NCBI GenBank assembly: GCA_965249965.1
Contig: OZ252262.1
Span: 248,001-312,000, forward strand
Direction: 5' to 3'
Origin: HXMU1420-13 sp965249965
Lineage (GTDB): Bacteria > Bacteroidota > Rhodothermia > Balneolales > Balneolaceae
Length of the DNA stretch: 64,000 nucleotides
The position numbers and the translations under genes are program-made. Below, in pieces: positions 43,534 through 51,909 of this stretch. Within the stretch, counting starts at the first letter, position 1. Every line of letters begins with the position of its first letter. The notes beneath the pieces were generated by a model. That model worked only from the letters and a program-made list of their open reading frames with translations, searched no databases and was not told the origin of the DNA.

Positions 43534-45024
43534 ATGTTTAATAAGAAAGAAGCTAAACATAAACTTGTTGTATTTGGGGATTCTCTTGCTCAGGGATTTC
43601 AGAATGGCGGTATTTATCGTACGGATATCAATTTTCCTTCTTTCATTGCGCGCTGTTTTGATCCAGCTCCTGATTTTCAACAACCGGTGTTTACGGCTCA
43701 AGCTGGCATTCCAATCAATTTAGAAATTCTGCTGCGTGGCTTAGCCGATGAATTTGGTCCTGCAATTACCATGGATGAATACCCCGCGGCCCTTGCACAT
43801 ACATTTTCTACGCTAAAACGTATTAAGAAGTATTGGGAAGGTGGATTGAAAGATTTAAGTGTCCAAAGAGATCAACCGTACCACAATTTGGCAATTTGGG
43901 GGCTTGCGATAAACGATTCGTGGATGATCAATGAAAAAAACAGCCGTGAGTTTATCGAAGAACATAAAGAACGATTTTCCATTTTTGGCTTATTACCGGA
44001 GCATGCAAAATTCATGACAGCGCGAATGGTACTTAATCCAAGTTTTAATCCTGCATTTGAGCTGCGAACCCAACTACAGAATGTTAGGGCCTTAGAGGAT
44101 GATGGTGGAATTGAAAATCTGATTATTAGCCTTGGCCATAATAATGCGTTAGGTGCAATTATAAATCTGCATTTAACGTGGTCTGAGCCAGAGGATCTTG
44201 AGTCTTTTATGGCCTTTCGTAAACATTCAATTTACCGACCTGAGCATTTCGAATTTGAATATCGGGCGTTAGCACAAAAGGTATCTGAGATTGGGGCAAA
44301 ACGTGTTTTTGTACCTACCATACCCTACCCAACCATTCCACCAATTTTACGTGGAGTAAATTCTCACTTTTCATCAAATCACTTAGGTTACTTTGATTAT
44401 TACACTCGATTCTGGATTTGGGATGAAGATTTTGATCCTGATAAACACCCTTATTTAACAAAGGATGAAGCTATTCAAATCGACTTTACAATCGATGAGT
44501 ACAATCACATTATTCGAAAAATCGCTAAAGAATTTGGTTGGCATGTAGTGCCTATGGCAAGGCATGTAGCAAATATGGCATTTCGCAGGTTGGGAGGTGA
44601 ACCTTTGCGAGGTTATCCTCCGGATTTCATTAAAGCTCTCAAGAGAAATGAAAAAACAGCGCACTTAGTGAACCAAGAAGGCGAAGCAACATTAACTACA
44701 GATTTTATACGCACTAGTAAAGAAACTGGCAAAATATATAAAGGTGGAATTTTTAGTTTAGATGGGCTACATCCCACAACTATAGGATATGCGTTAATGG
44801 CGAACAACTACCGTACAGTTATGCATCGTGCAGGGGTTTCCTTCCAAAAACCGATGGACTGGGATTACGCGATTGAACAGGATTCGTTAGTTTCGTACCC
44901 ACCGGAATTATTATCTGAATTAAGATTAGCGCTCCGTTATTTATCGCTCGGCAACCAAGAGCGGTTTCTTAAAATGGGTAAAAGTATATTCGGACAGCTC
45001 TTAGCCTCTTTTTCAAACGTCTAA
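43534..45024 (+). CDS. Large SGNH/GDSL-family hydrolase-like protein
   Basis: 496 residues from the ATG at 43534 (a TTG at 43519 would add five). SGNH blocks are visible: block I VVFGDSLAQGF with the nucleophile Ser, block III-like SLGHNNALGAI with the Gly/Asn-type oxyanion pair, and block V SLDGLHPTTIGYAL with Asp-x-x-His. The protein is about twice the usual SGNH size; the extra central part (about residues 80-370) is unfamiliar to me. No signal peptide is evident, so it may be cytoplasmic. Substrate is unknown: esterase or lipase activity is inferred from family. Confidence 0.75.
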   Translation: MFNKKEAKHKLVVFGDSLAQGFQNGGIYRTDINFPSFIARCFDPAPDFQQPVFTAQAGIPINLEILLRGLADEFGPAITMDEYPAALAHTFSTLKRIKKYWEGGLKDLSVQRDQPYHNLAIWGLAINDSWMINEKNSREFIEEHKERFSIFGLLPEHAKFMTARMVLNPSFNPAFELRTQLQNVRALEDDGGIENLIISLGHNNALGAIINLHLTWSEPEDLESFMAFRKHSIYRPEHFEFEYRALAQKVSEIGAKRVFVPTIPYPTIPPILRGVNSHFSSNHLGYFDYYTRFWIWDEDFDPDKHPYLTKDEAIQIDFTIDEYNHIIRKIAKEFGWHVVPMARHVANMAFRRLGGEPLRGYPPDFIKALKRNEKTAHLVNQEGEATLTTDFIRTSKETGKIYKGGIFSLDGLHPTTIGYALMANNYRTVMHRAGVSFQKPMDWDYAIEQDSLVSYPPELLSELRLALRYLSLGNQERFLKMGKSIFGQLLASFSNV

Positions 45025-45561
45025 CGTTTTAACATTAATTTAGATTAATTCCGAATAATTTTGTGGCAATGATATCAGAAGCTCCTTAACTTTCTTTTGT
45101 ACAAAAGATTAGGTCAGCGGACGGATTTAGGCAATGAGGAGCAATTCAAAAAGAGGATTCTTAGCTTATCTTTAGGTTTGGCAGTGATTTTCCAACCATA
45201 CAAATACATTCCGTTAGCAATACTTCTAATCTTAGACTCGCGTTAATTATGAGTGAATAGGTCTGCTTATTCCCTGATAATTAGCATTTATTGGAATTAA
45301 CCCCTAAAGGAAGCCCCATTCTATACCCTAGGATTGGGGCTCATCCCCCCCGAGAAAGCCTCACTGAACCTGAGGCTTTTTCATTTCTATGAGCCAGAAT
45401 CGTTAAGTCTTAAGAAACACTTTTTGATTGGAATTACATAGATTTATTACATTAAAAACTTAAAAAATTAGACCTGTTTAATAATTAATTAATCAAAGCT
45501 CTTATCTTTAAACATACATTAAAAAAACAACCTCTTTCTACTGCGTTAAAAACTAAAACTA
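45025..45561 (+). other. 537-bp intergenic region with hairpins
   Basis: No credible protein frame on either strand. It contains a 7-bp hairpin AGCCCCA/TGGGGCT (45312-45341), a C-run that could alternatively pair with the G-run of that hairpin, and a strong terminator at 45355-45382. The terminator is about 330 bp after the SGNH stop and 180 bp before the next start, so an independent short RNA may be made here. The last 150 bp are AT-rich and should hold the promoter of the PD40 gene. Confidence 0.5.
45355..45382 (+). terminator. Intrinsic terminator in the 45.0-45.6 kb spacer
   Basis: Perfect stem AAAGCCTCA (45355-45363) with TGAGGCTTT (45371-45379), then a T-run. It ends either a long SGNH 3' UTR or a separate small RNA. 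Confidence 0.8.
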
Positions 45562-46653
45562 ATGAAAAATAATCTCCTACTTATTCTCTCAGCAAGTCTA
45601 TTCATCAATTGTTCTCAACAAGGCCCAGAAGATTTATACAACCCTGAAAATGACACCTTGCGATACGATAAAGAAGTTCATTTTAGAAATATTGAACAAT
45701 TAACTTTTGGTGCAAATAATGCAGAAGCTTACTGGGGTTTCGATGACTCTAAAATCATTTTCCAATCAGATAATAAGGAATGGGATGTAGACTGTGATCA
45801 AATTTTTTATATGAAAGCAGCGGCAAACGAACCTGGCTTTGAACCTGAAATGATCAGTACCGGTTTAGGAAGAACAACTTGTGCATTTTTCTTACCAGGA
45901 GATACAACTTTTGTGTATGGCTCAACTCATTTGGCTGATGAAGCATGTCCAGCTGTTCCAGAACGCGGACCAAGTGGCGCTTATGTTTGGCCAATTTATG
46001 AAGGGTATGACATATTTAAGGCCAATCTGGATGGTGAGATTATCGCAAACTTAACTCCGAATTCTCCGGGCTACGATGCAGAAGCAACACTGTCGCCAGA
46101 TGGAACTAAAATTGTATTCACCTCTATGCGAACGGGCGATTTGGAGCTTTTTATTATGGATACTGATGGCTCTAATGTAACACAAATTACCAGTGAACTA
46201 GGATATGATGGCGGCGCTTTCTTCTCGCCGGATGGACAAAAACTGGTATTCCGGTCTTCTCGTCCACAAACAGAGGATGAAATTGAAAAATATACCTCGC
46301 TACTAGAGCAGGGATTGGTTGAGCCAACAGATATGGAATTATATACCGTCAATATTGATGGCACTGATTTGAAACAGATCACCAATTTAGGTAATGCTAA
46401 TTGGGCTCCCTATTACCATCCTTCCGGTGAAAAAATTGTGTTTTCGTCCAATCATGCATCAGAAAGAGGCTTCCCGTTTAACATTTATATGATTAATGCA
46501 GATGGCTCGAATCTCCAACAAATTTCTTTTGATGACACCTTCGATTCATTCCCAATGTTTTCCTACGATGGAACCAAAATCGTTTTCGCCTCAAACCGAT
46601 TTAACGGTGGCGACCGATCAACGAATGTCTTTATTGCAGACTGGGTAGACTAG
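45562..46653 (+). CDS. TolB-like PD40 beta-propeller lipoprotein
   Basis: 363 residues. The N-terminus MKNNLLLILSASLFINCS is a lipoprotein signal with Cys17. The body has repeated WD40-like/PD40 blades, each with an xLSPDGxKIVFxSxRxG core: EATLSPDGTKIVFTSMRTG, FFSPDGQKLVFRSSR, YHPSGEKIVFSSNH, FSYDGTKIVFASNRF, and LFIMDTDGSNVTQIT-type strands between them. The fold is like the TolB C-terminal propeller, but the TolB N-terminal domain is missing. It probably binds a partner at the outer membrane or cell surface. It is a single gene, ended by a clear terminator. Confidence 0.87.
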   Translation: MKNNLLLILSASLFINCSQQGPEDLYNPENDTLRYDKEVHFRNIEQLTFGANNAEAYWGFDDSKIIFQSDNKEWDVDCDQIFYMKAAANEPGFEPEMISTGLGRTTCAFFLPGDTTFVYGSTHLADEACPAVPERGPSGAYVWPIYEGYDIFKANLDGEIIANLTPNSPGYDAEATLSPDGTKIVFTSMRTGDLELFIMDTDGSNVTQITSELGYDGGAFFSPDGQKLVFRSSRPQTEDEIEKYTSLLEQGLVEPTDMELYTVNIDGTDLKQITNLGNANWAPYYHPSGEKIVFSSNHASERGFPFNIYMINADGSNLQQISFDDTFDSFPMFSYDGTKIVFASNRFNGGDRSTNVFIADWVD

Positions 46654-46676
46654 CACTCATTGATCCGTTAAAATTT

Positions 46677-46706
46677 AAAGGCGATACATTATGTTTCGCC
46701 TTTTTT
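46677..46706 (+). terminator. Terminator after the PD40 lipoprotein gene
   Basis: Stem AAAGGCGA (46677-46684) with TCGCCTTT (46696-46703) followed by a T-run, 24 bases after the stop codon. Confidence 0.85.
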
Positions 46707-46743
46707 ATTATAATTACATGTTATCAATAAATAGCTGATTTAC

Positions 46744-47325
46744 ATGTACAATCATAAAATTATCAAGCTTCAATTTCTATTCTTTTTATTGATCCTGGTG
46801 ATTTCCTCCCTTTCTTCGGCTAATGCACAAAATTGGAATTTGTCTTTTTCGGATGCAAATACCCAACCAGAAATTGGTACTACATTTCATGGGGTAGATT
46901 TAGGATTTGAACGAACTTTCTTGAATCGCTTGTCAATCGGAATTCAAACTACCATTCTGGTTCCTAAAAATGTAGAAGGGTACTCGTATCCAGTTTATTC
47001 GAATACGGACCAAAAAGTATCCACCTCAAACGGGTATGTAGCTTATGATGTGCTACATTTAGTGGGGGTTCATCTCTATTTGAAATATGGTTATGGAAGA
47101 TACGAGCATAGTTATGAAGGATTTAAAAGAACCTTTATTGATTTCCCAACGGATGGCCCAAACCCTGCAACAGATACCATTGACAGAGTTGATCGTAATC
47201 ATGGCTCTATTTTTGGTACCGGCTTAGAGATTCCCAGTGTCGGCAACTTTTTCTTAGAAGCTACAATTTTTAGTTCTTCTTTCGTGTATACAAGAATACA
47301 TACCGGTTTCAAAATCAGTTTCTAG
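46744..47325 (+). CDS. Putative small outer-membrane beta-barrel protein, unknown
   Basis: 193 residues with a signal peptide (hydrophobic LQFLFFLLILVISSLSSANA, cut near residue 29). The mature part alternates polar and hydrophobic residues in short strands rich in Tyr/Gly (VGVHLYLKYGYGRYEHSYEG) and ends in a Phe after alternating residues (TRIHTGFKISF), the usual end of an outer-membrane barrel. Eight strands would fit the size. I do not recognise a family. The TlpA-like gene follows after about 70 bp. Confidence 0.6.
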   Translation: MYNHKIIKLQFLFFLLILVISSLSSANAQNWNLSFSDANTQPEIGTTFHGVDLGFERTFLNRLSIGIQTTILVPKNVEGYSYPVYSNTDQKVSTSNGYVAYDVLHLVGVHLYLKYGYGRYEHSYEGFKRTFIDFPTDGPNPATDTIDRVDRNHGSIFGTGLEIPSVGNFFLEATIFSSSFVYTRIHTGFKISF

Positions 47326-47396
47326 AGCAGTTAATTTTTTATGATTTTGTGATATATGATTGATCTGTTTTCTGCAACTTATGAGAAAAAGATTTC

Positions 47397-47873
47397 ATGA
47401 AACTATTTCTAGCTATTCTCATTCTTTCTGCTGGAATTGTAGAAAATCCCACAGTCACAAATTTCCGGCTTAAAAACCTTGAAAACCGAACTGTTTCATA
47501 CAATAGTTTAAAAGGTGAAAAGCTTACAGTGATCGATTTTTGGGCAACCTGGTGCAAGCCCTGTGTTAAATCGATTCCAAAATTAGTTGAGATTTCGGAT
47601 GAATTTGAGGACGCTGGAGTTCAGTTTATTGGGATTAGCATTGATGGTCCACGAAATCTAGCCAAAGTAAAACCTTTTGCCCGTTCATTGGGAGTTAGCT
47701 ATCCAATTCTGCTGGATGTAAACAGCGAGGTAATGGCAAAGCTTAGCGTTCGGGCAGTTCCGACTTTGCTAATCGTAAATCAGGATGACGAAATAGTCTA
47801 TTTCCATGAAGGGTATAAACCTGGTGAAGAAGACGAAATAAGAAATGAAATCGTTAAACTACTCGAAGAATGA
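47397..47873 (+). CDS. TlpA-like exported thioredoxin-fold protein
   Basis: 158 residues. The N-terminus MKLFLAILILSAGI is a signal sequence or anchor. The thioredoxin fold shows DFWATWCKPCVKSIPKL with the redox pair Cys53/Cys56 (CKPC), and the cis-proline loop AVPTLLIVN. A GISIDGPRN insertion after strand 2 is typical of TlpA/ResA-type proteins. It presumably reduces or resolves disulfides in the periplasm. The next gene, the DUF6029-like barrel, overlaps it by four bases (ATGA), so they form a translational pair. Confidence 0.9.
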   Translation: MKLFLAILILSAGIVENPTVTNFRLKNLENRTVSYNSLKGEKLTVIDFWATWCKPCVKSIPKLVEISDEFEDAGVQFIGISIDGPRNLAKVKPFARSLGVSYPILLDVNSEVMAKLSVRAVPTLLIVNQDDEIVYFHEGYKPGEEDEIRNEIVKLLEE

Positions 47874-49381
47874 TTCGCGTTAGACGTTCTGTTTTCGTTC
47901 TGATCTTTTTTTTCCTTGCAACTCATGAAGTTCAAGCTCAATGGTATGGCTCCAACACCTTTGAATTTCAATTGGGAAATTTACCTTTTAATTCCGATTC
48001 CGACTTCACCAGTTCTTACAATCAAACAAATTTATTTTATGATTCAGGTGAGTTCAGTCTGTACGGGAAACTAGAGCAATTCTTTACTCCCATCGAAGAA
48101 AGAAATTATTTTGAACTCACTCAAAAACGCGTTCAATTTCAGGATGATCAATTCAGAGTCCGCGTCGGTAATTTTTATGAGACTTTAGGTAGAGGGCTTT
48201 TACTTCGTAGCTATGATATTCCAGGCTCTGTATTTGAAGATGAATTTGAGCGAACCCGTTATGCATTTTTCAGAGATTTAGAAGGTGTAGCTATTGATTA
48301 TATCGCTGATCGATTTGAAGTGAAAGTAGTCCGAGCCCAACCTCTGTTTAATCCCCTTCCTCCTAATTTTAAACCTGATTCTCTACGAAGACCGGATTTA
48401 GTGGAAGCAATTCAAGCAAACATTTATGCAACGGATGATTTAAATATCGGTGCAATTTTTATGCGCTCAAACTCAAATACTACTGATTTCAAAGAGTTTG
48501 GTTCATTTTTACTCGACTACAATCTAAATACCTACATTCAGCTTTTTGGTGAATATGCCTTCGAGACCAGTGATGCATTTTCTTTCGATTCTGATATCAA
48601 TGCATTTGGGCTTTACGCCGGAACCAATTTTTATTATGAGTCTTTGGGTGGGAGTATAGAGTTCAAAAATTATAGCAATTTCCGCCTTGGAAGTGGCTAT
48701 AACGACCCTCCATCACTTATCAAAGAACATACCTATCCTGTATTAAATCGAAGTACGCATGTACTTGATACCGGTGGGGAAACCGGATTGCAAGCTGAAG
48801 TGTATTATAATTTTGAAGATGGACACGCGCTTACTTTTAATTGGACACGAGCTGTTAATGATGGTTTCGTAAGATTTGAATATTCTGAACTGTTTATAGA
48901 AGGTCTTTATCAATTCACCGATAATTTTAGTGTGAAATCGTTTTTCGATTACGCACAGGATGATCTAAAAGGAGAAGAAGATCGTTTCTCAACCGGGTTG
49001 ATTACCGAGCGAAATTTTAATAGTGAGCTCAGCGCAATTTTGGATCTGCAATACCAGCAATTTTCGCGCCCTTTCGATATTGAGAAAACGACAAATGTGT
49101 ATTCTTCTTTATCCATTTCTTTTTCCTCAGAATTATCAATTAGTGGAATACTAGAAGCAAGTACCGATCCACAGCTTACTGATAATCCACGCACTTTTTC
49201 TACCGTTGAGTCTGATACGCGTTATTGGCTTGGAGGAAATTTTTCATACAAGTTTAACTCAAATAATACATTCGAAATGTTTGCCGGCAAACGCCGTGGC
49301 GGCCCGGCATGTACATCTGGCATCTGCTATGAAATTCTAGATTTCGAAGGTATTGAACTTCGTTTAACCACCCGATTTTAA
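47870..49381 (+). CDS. DUF6029-like outer-membrane beta-barrel protein
   Basis: 503 residues with a signal peptide ending HEVQAQ. The mature part is a succession of amphipathic beta strands with aromatic girdles. The block FRVRVGNFYETLGRGLLLRSYD (about residues 95-116) resembles the GNFYE..G.G...R.Y pattern that I associate with DUF6029 proteins of Bacteroidetes, and the chain ends with Phe (LRLTTRF). Its role is unknown. In related bacteria such proteins are found near exported thioredoxin-like proteins, as here, so an association with surface thiol chemistry is a reasonable inference. Confidence 0.65.
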   Translation: MIRVRRSVFVLIFFFLATHEVQAQWYGSNTFEFQLGNLPFNSDSDFTSSYNQTNLFYDSGEFSLYGKLEQFFTPIEERNYFELTQKRVQFQDDQFRVRVGNFYETLGRGLLLRSYDIPGSVFEDEFERTRYAFFRDLEGVAIDYIADRFEVKVVRAQPLFNPLPPNFKPDSLRRPDLVEAIQANIYATDDLNIGAIFMRSNSNTTDFKEFGSFLLDYNLNTYIQLFGEYAFETSDAFSFDSDINAFGLYAGTNFYYESLGGSIEFKNYSNFRLGSGYNDPPSLIKEHTYPVLNRSTHVLDTGGETGLQAEVYYNFEDGHALTFNWTRAVNDGFVRFEYSELFIEGLYQFTDNFSVKSFFDYAQDDLKGEEDRFSTGLITERNFNSELSAILDLQYQQFSRPFDIEKTTNVYSSLSISFSSELSISGILEASTDPQLTDNPRTFSTVESDTRYWLGGNFSYKFNSNNTFEMFAGKRRGGPACTSGICYEILDFEGIELRLTTRF

Positions 49382-49394
49382 AGTTAATATCATA

Positions 49395-49915
49395 ATGAGA
49401 GCATATTTAATCATCTTTTTAATAGTGTTATTCGGATGTTCCACCACATCATCCGAAACAACAGGCTCTACGCCAAATACTGCTGCACCCGATTTTACAC
49501 ATACTTCGTTATCTGGAGAGGAAATCACATTATCAGATTTTAGTGGCAAGGTCGTTTACCTATTTTTTTATGGGGCAGGATGCCCACATTGCCGAACAAA
49601 TGGTCCTGTTACAGAGAGTAGAATTCACCAAATGTTTGAGGGGAATCCGAATTTTGTAGCGCTCGGGCTTGATACATGGAATCAATCTTCTTCCGACAAT
49701 CAGTCTTTCAGAAATACAACGGGGATTACATATCCACTCTTATTGAATGCCCGACAAACTCTGGTCGCCTATTACGGAAACTCATCTGCTTATGATAGAT
49801 CGGTGGTAATCACCCGGAAGGATTGATTGTATATCAGGGAAATGGATTTGTTAATACAGACGTCAATGCAGTGTTAGATGTCATTCAAAATCAACTAACT
49901 GAACTGGAAAACTAA
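49395..49915 (+). pseudogene. Redoxin lipoprotein with a frameshift near its 3' end
   Basis: The open frame 49395-49826 gives 143 residues: a lipoprotein signal with Cys15 (IVLFGC), APDFTHTSLSGEEITLSDF and CPHC at 63-66. The frame then stops, but the -1 frame continues with PEGLIVYQGNGFVNTDVNAV to a TAA at 49913-49915, abutting the next ATG. The paralogue next door has the corresponding PNNILQYRGTSFVNND. Adding one base at about 49811 would restore a 173-residue redoxin. This may be a true mutation or a sequence error; the truncated form still has the active site. Confidence 0.75.
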
Positions 49916-50716
49916 ATGAAAACAATTAAAGCGCTTATCATACTGTTATTTATTTCTCTCACAGCTCAAGCTCAGGTTTCTGTTGGCGAGGTTGCACCGG
50001 ATTTTACCTTAAATGTCCTTGGATCGCAGGATTCCATTACATTATCAGATTTGGCGGATAAAGTTGTATATATCTTTTTTTATGGAGCAGATTGCCCACA
50101 TTGTAAAACAAACGGACCGGTTACAGAATCAGAAATCAATCAGATGTTTAACGATAATGAGAATTTCGTAGCTTTTGGTTTGGATACCTGGAATCGAAAT
50201 TCCTCTGCAAATACAGCTTTTAAAAATGTTACAGGTATAACCTATCCTCTATTACTAAATGCCAGAGAAACTTTGGATGCGTATTATGGAAATACCAGCT
50301 CATATGACCGTTCGGTGGTGATTGGGCCGAATAATATCCTTCAATATCGAGGTACTTCGTTTGTTAATAACGATTATGAGGATGTCAACGAGGTGATTCA
50401 GGCTCAGCTTGATTTACTGGCAACTTCCAACAATGAAAGTTCATCAAAACCAGTAGCAACCAGTCTTTTACAAAATTACCCAAATCCATTTAACCCAAGC
50501 ACTAACATCAGCTTTCAATTAAATGAATCGGGCTTCCTTTCGCTCTCAATTTTTAATGCATTGGGACAACATATTACAACTCTAGCTGATGGACTTTTTA
50601 ATACAGGGTCACATACCATTACATGGGATGCTAAGAACATGCCTTCAGGGGTGTATTATTATCAGTTAGATACAGGTTCTAATGTACAAACGAAAAAAAT
50701 GTTACTCATTAAATAA
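49916..50716 (+). CDS. Redoxin-domain protein with T9SS type-A sorting tail
   Basis: 266 residues: signal peptide 1-20 (IILLFISLTAQAQ), a redoxin/AhpC-TSA-like domain (VGEVAPDFTLNVLG, then FFYGADCPHCKTNGP with Cys60 and Cys63), and from about residue 186 the sorting domain LLQNYPNPFNPSTNISFQL … SGVYYYQLDTG … KKMLLIK. It should be exported by the type IX system and displayed outside the cell, an unusual place for a CPHC protein. It is a close paralogue of the frameshifted gene directly before it (shared TNGPVTES, FGLDTWN/LGLDTWN, GITYPLLLNAR). Electron donor unknown. Confidence 0.85.
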   Translation: MKTIKALIILLFISLTAQAQVSVGEVAPDFTLNVLGSQDSITLSDLADKVVYIFFYGADCPHCKTNGPVTESEINQMFNDNENFVAFGLDTWNRNSSANTAFKNVTGITYPLLLNARETLDAYYGNTSSYDRSVVIGPNNILQYRGTSFVNNDYEDVNEVIQAQLDLLATSNNESSSKPVATSLLQNYPNPFNPSTNISFQLNESGFLSLSIFNALGQHITTLADGLFNTGSHTITWDAKNMPSGVYYYQLDTGSNVQTKKMLLIK

Positions 50717-50740
50717 GCGTTTTAACCTTTACTGTTTCTA

Positions 50741-50761
50741 AAATTCAAGTGTATTGAATTT
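50741..50761 (+). promoter_or_regulatory. Palindrome upstream of feoA (TTCAA-N5-TTGAA type)
   Basis: AAATTCAA (50741-50748) and TTGAATTT (50754-50761) form an 8-bp inverted repeat with a five-base spacer. It lies 45 bp before feoA, beside the DtxR-like box. It could be a second operator or part of a weak terminator of the previous gene, though no T-run follows. Confidence 0.45.
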
Positions 50762-50783
50762 AAATTTAGCCTTGCCTAAATTT
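50762..50783 (+). promoter_or_regulatory. Candidate DtxR/MntR-family operator of the feo genes
   Basis: AAATTTAG (50762-50769) and CTAAATTT (50776-50783) around CCTTGC. The core TTTAG-CC-TTG-CCTAAA resembles the TTAGG…CCTAA half-sites of the DtxR/IdeR/MntR family. It ends 22 bp before the feoA start, and a DtxR-family gene lies at the far end of the feo genes. Confidence 0.6.
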
Positions 50784-50805
50784 GGTGTAGAAATAAAAAA
50801 CTATT

Positions 50806-51039
50806 ATGGCACCACTAACTACATTAAAACAAGGCAATAGCTCGGTAATTTCCAGTATTGGAGATGGGATATCTGGTGCACAACGTAGACGACTACTTGA
50901 TTTAGGCATCTATCCCGGCGCAGTGATTTCTCATCGATTTAACTCGGCAACCGGCGAACCAAAAGCTTTTGAAGTACTGGGATCTGTTATTGCATTACGC
51001 AAAGAACAGACCGACATGATTTTTACTTCCGAAGAGTAA
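50806..51039 (+). CDS. feoA: Ferrous iron transport protein A
   Basis: 77-residue SH3-like FeoA, the small cytoplasmic partner of FeoB. The family core is GISGAQRRRLLDLGIYPGAVISHRFNSATGEPKAFEVLGSVIALRKEQ (about residues 24-71; A-x-R-R-x-L-x-x-L-G-x-x-P-G). It starts the feo operon, with the FeoB GTPase gene six bases after its stop. Regulation is probably by the palindrome just upstream. Confidence 0.93.
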   Translation: MAPLTTLKQGNSSVISSIGDGISGAQRRRLLDLGIYPGAVISHRFNSATGEPKAFEVLGSVIALRKEQTDMIFTSEE

Positions 51040-51045
51040 AAACTA

Positions 51046-51909
51046 ATGGAAAAGGTCAAGGAGAGCTCAAGGCATTTGCCGTCAGAGCATGGATTGCTCA
51101 GCCAAACTTTCCGCATCAAACAGCTCACTAAACTAGGTGTAAAGCTTGATAAATGGGACTTTGTTGTGGCACTTGCAGGAAATCCAAATACAGGAAAGAG
51201 TACTGTTTTTAACAGTCTAACCGGGTTACGCCAGCATACGGGAAACTGGCCCGGAAAAACTGTTACACGTGCAGAAGGTGGCTACTCGTTCAACAATAAA
51301 AACTACAAACTTGTTGATTTGCCTGGCACATATTCTCTGCTTTCCACGAGCGAGGATGAAGAAATTGCCAGAAATTTCATCTTATTTGGACAACCAGATG
51401 TAACTGTAATTGTGGCTGATGCTACCCGACTGGAGCGAAACTTAAACCTTACACTTCAAATACTGGAAATTACTCCGAAGGCTGTTCTATGTCTGAACTT
51501 GATGGATGAGGCGAGGAGAAAAGGTATCCAAATAAACACCAGAAAATTGGAACAGAGTTTGGGTATTCCTGTAATTGCTACAACAGCGCGTTACGGAGAT
51601 GGTATTACAGATATTTTGGAAGCAATCGAACAGATTGTAACCGGAGATTGGACTCCTCAAAAAAAGGTAGAGGTCTCCATTCCTGGTGAATTAAGTGATG
51701 CAGTTGAAAGCCTGGAAACTGATTTGAAATCAATGTATCCGACATTGCCAAATACACGCTGGATAGCGATGCGTTTATTAGAAGGTGATGAGCGAATTAT
51801 TGAAGCTTTAAAATCGCATGAACTTGAAACACTCTCGCAATCACTCAATCAGGCTCCCCTCGATTTGAACAAAGAACTTGATGAAATTAATAGAGAGAAC
51901 ATTTCATGA
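51046..51909 (+). CDS. feoB: FeoB GTPase domain protein (N-terminal half of a split FeoB)
   Basis: 287 residues holding the cytosolic part of FeoB: an N-terminal extension of about 38 residues, G1 GNPNTGKS (45-52), switch I GNWPGKTV (67-72 region), G3 DLPG (91-94), G4 NLMD (151-154), and the helical GDI-like domain to the end. It then stops and the membrane part begins in another frame four bases earlier (ATGA overlap). The two lengths sum to 758 residues, about normal for one FeoB. A sequencing frameshift cannot be excluded, but a coupled split gene is more likely since the overlap is a good start. Confidence 0.9.
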   Translation: MEKVKESSRHLPSEHGLLSQTFRIKQLTKLGVKLDKWDFVVALAGNPNTGKSTVFNSLTGLRQHTGNWPGKTVTRAEGGYSFNNKNYKLVDLPGTYSLLSTSEDEEIARNFILFGQPDVTVIVADATRLERNLNLTLQILEITPKAVLCLNLMDEARRKGIQINTRKLEQSLGIPVIATTARYGDGITDILEAIEQIVTGDWTPQKKVEVSIPGELSDAVESLETDLKSMYPTLPNTRWIAMRLLEGDERIIEALKSHELETLSQSLNQAPLDLNKELDEINRENIS

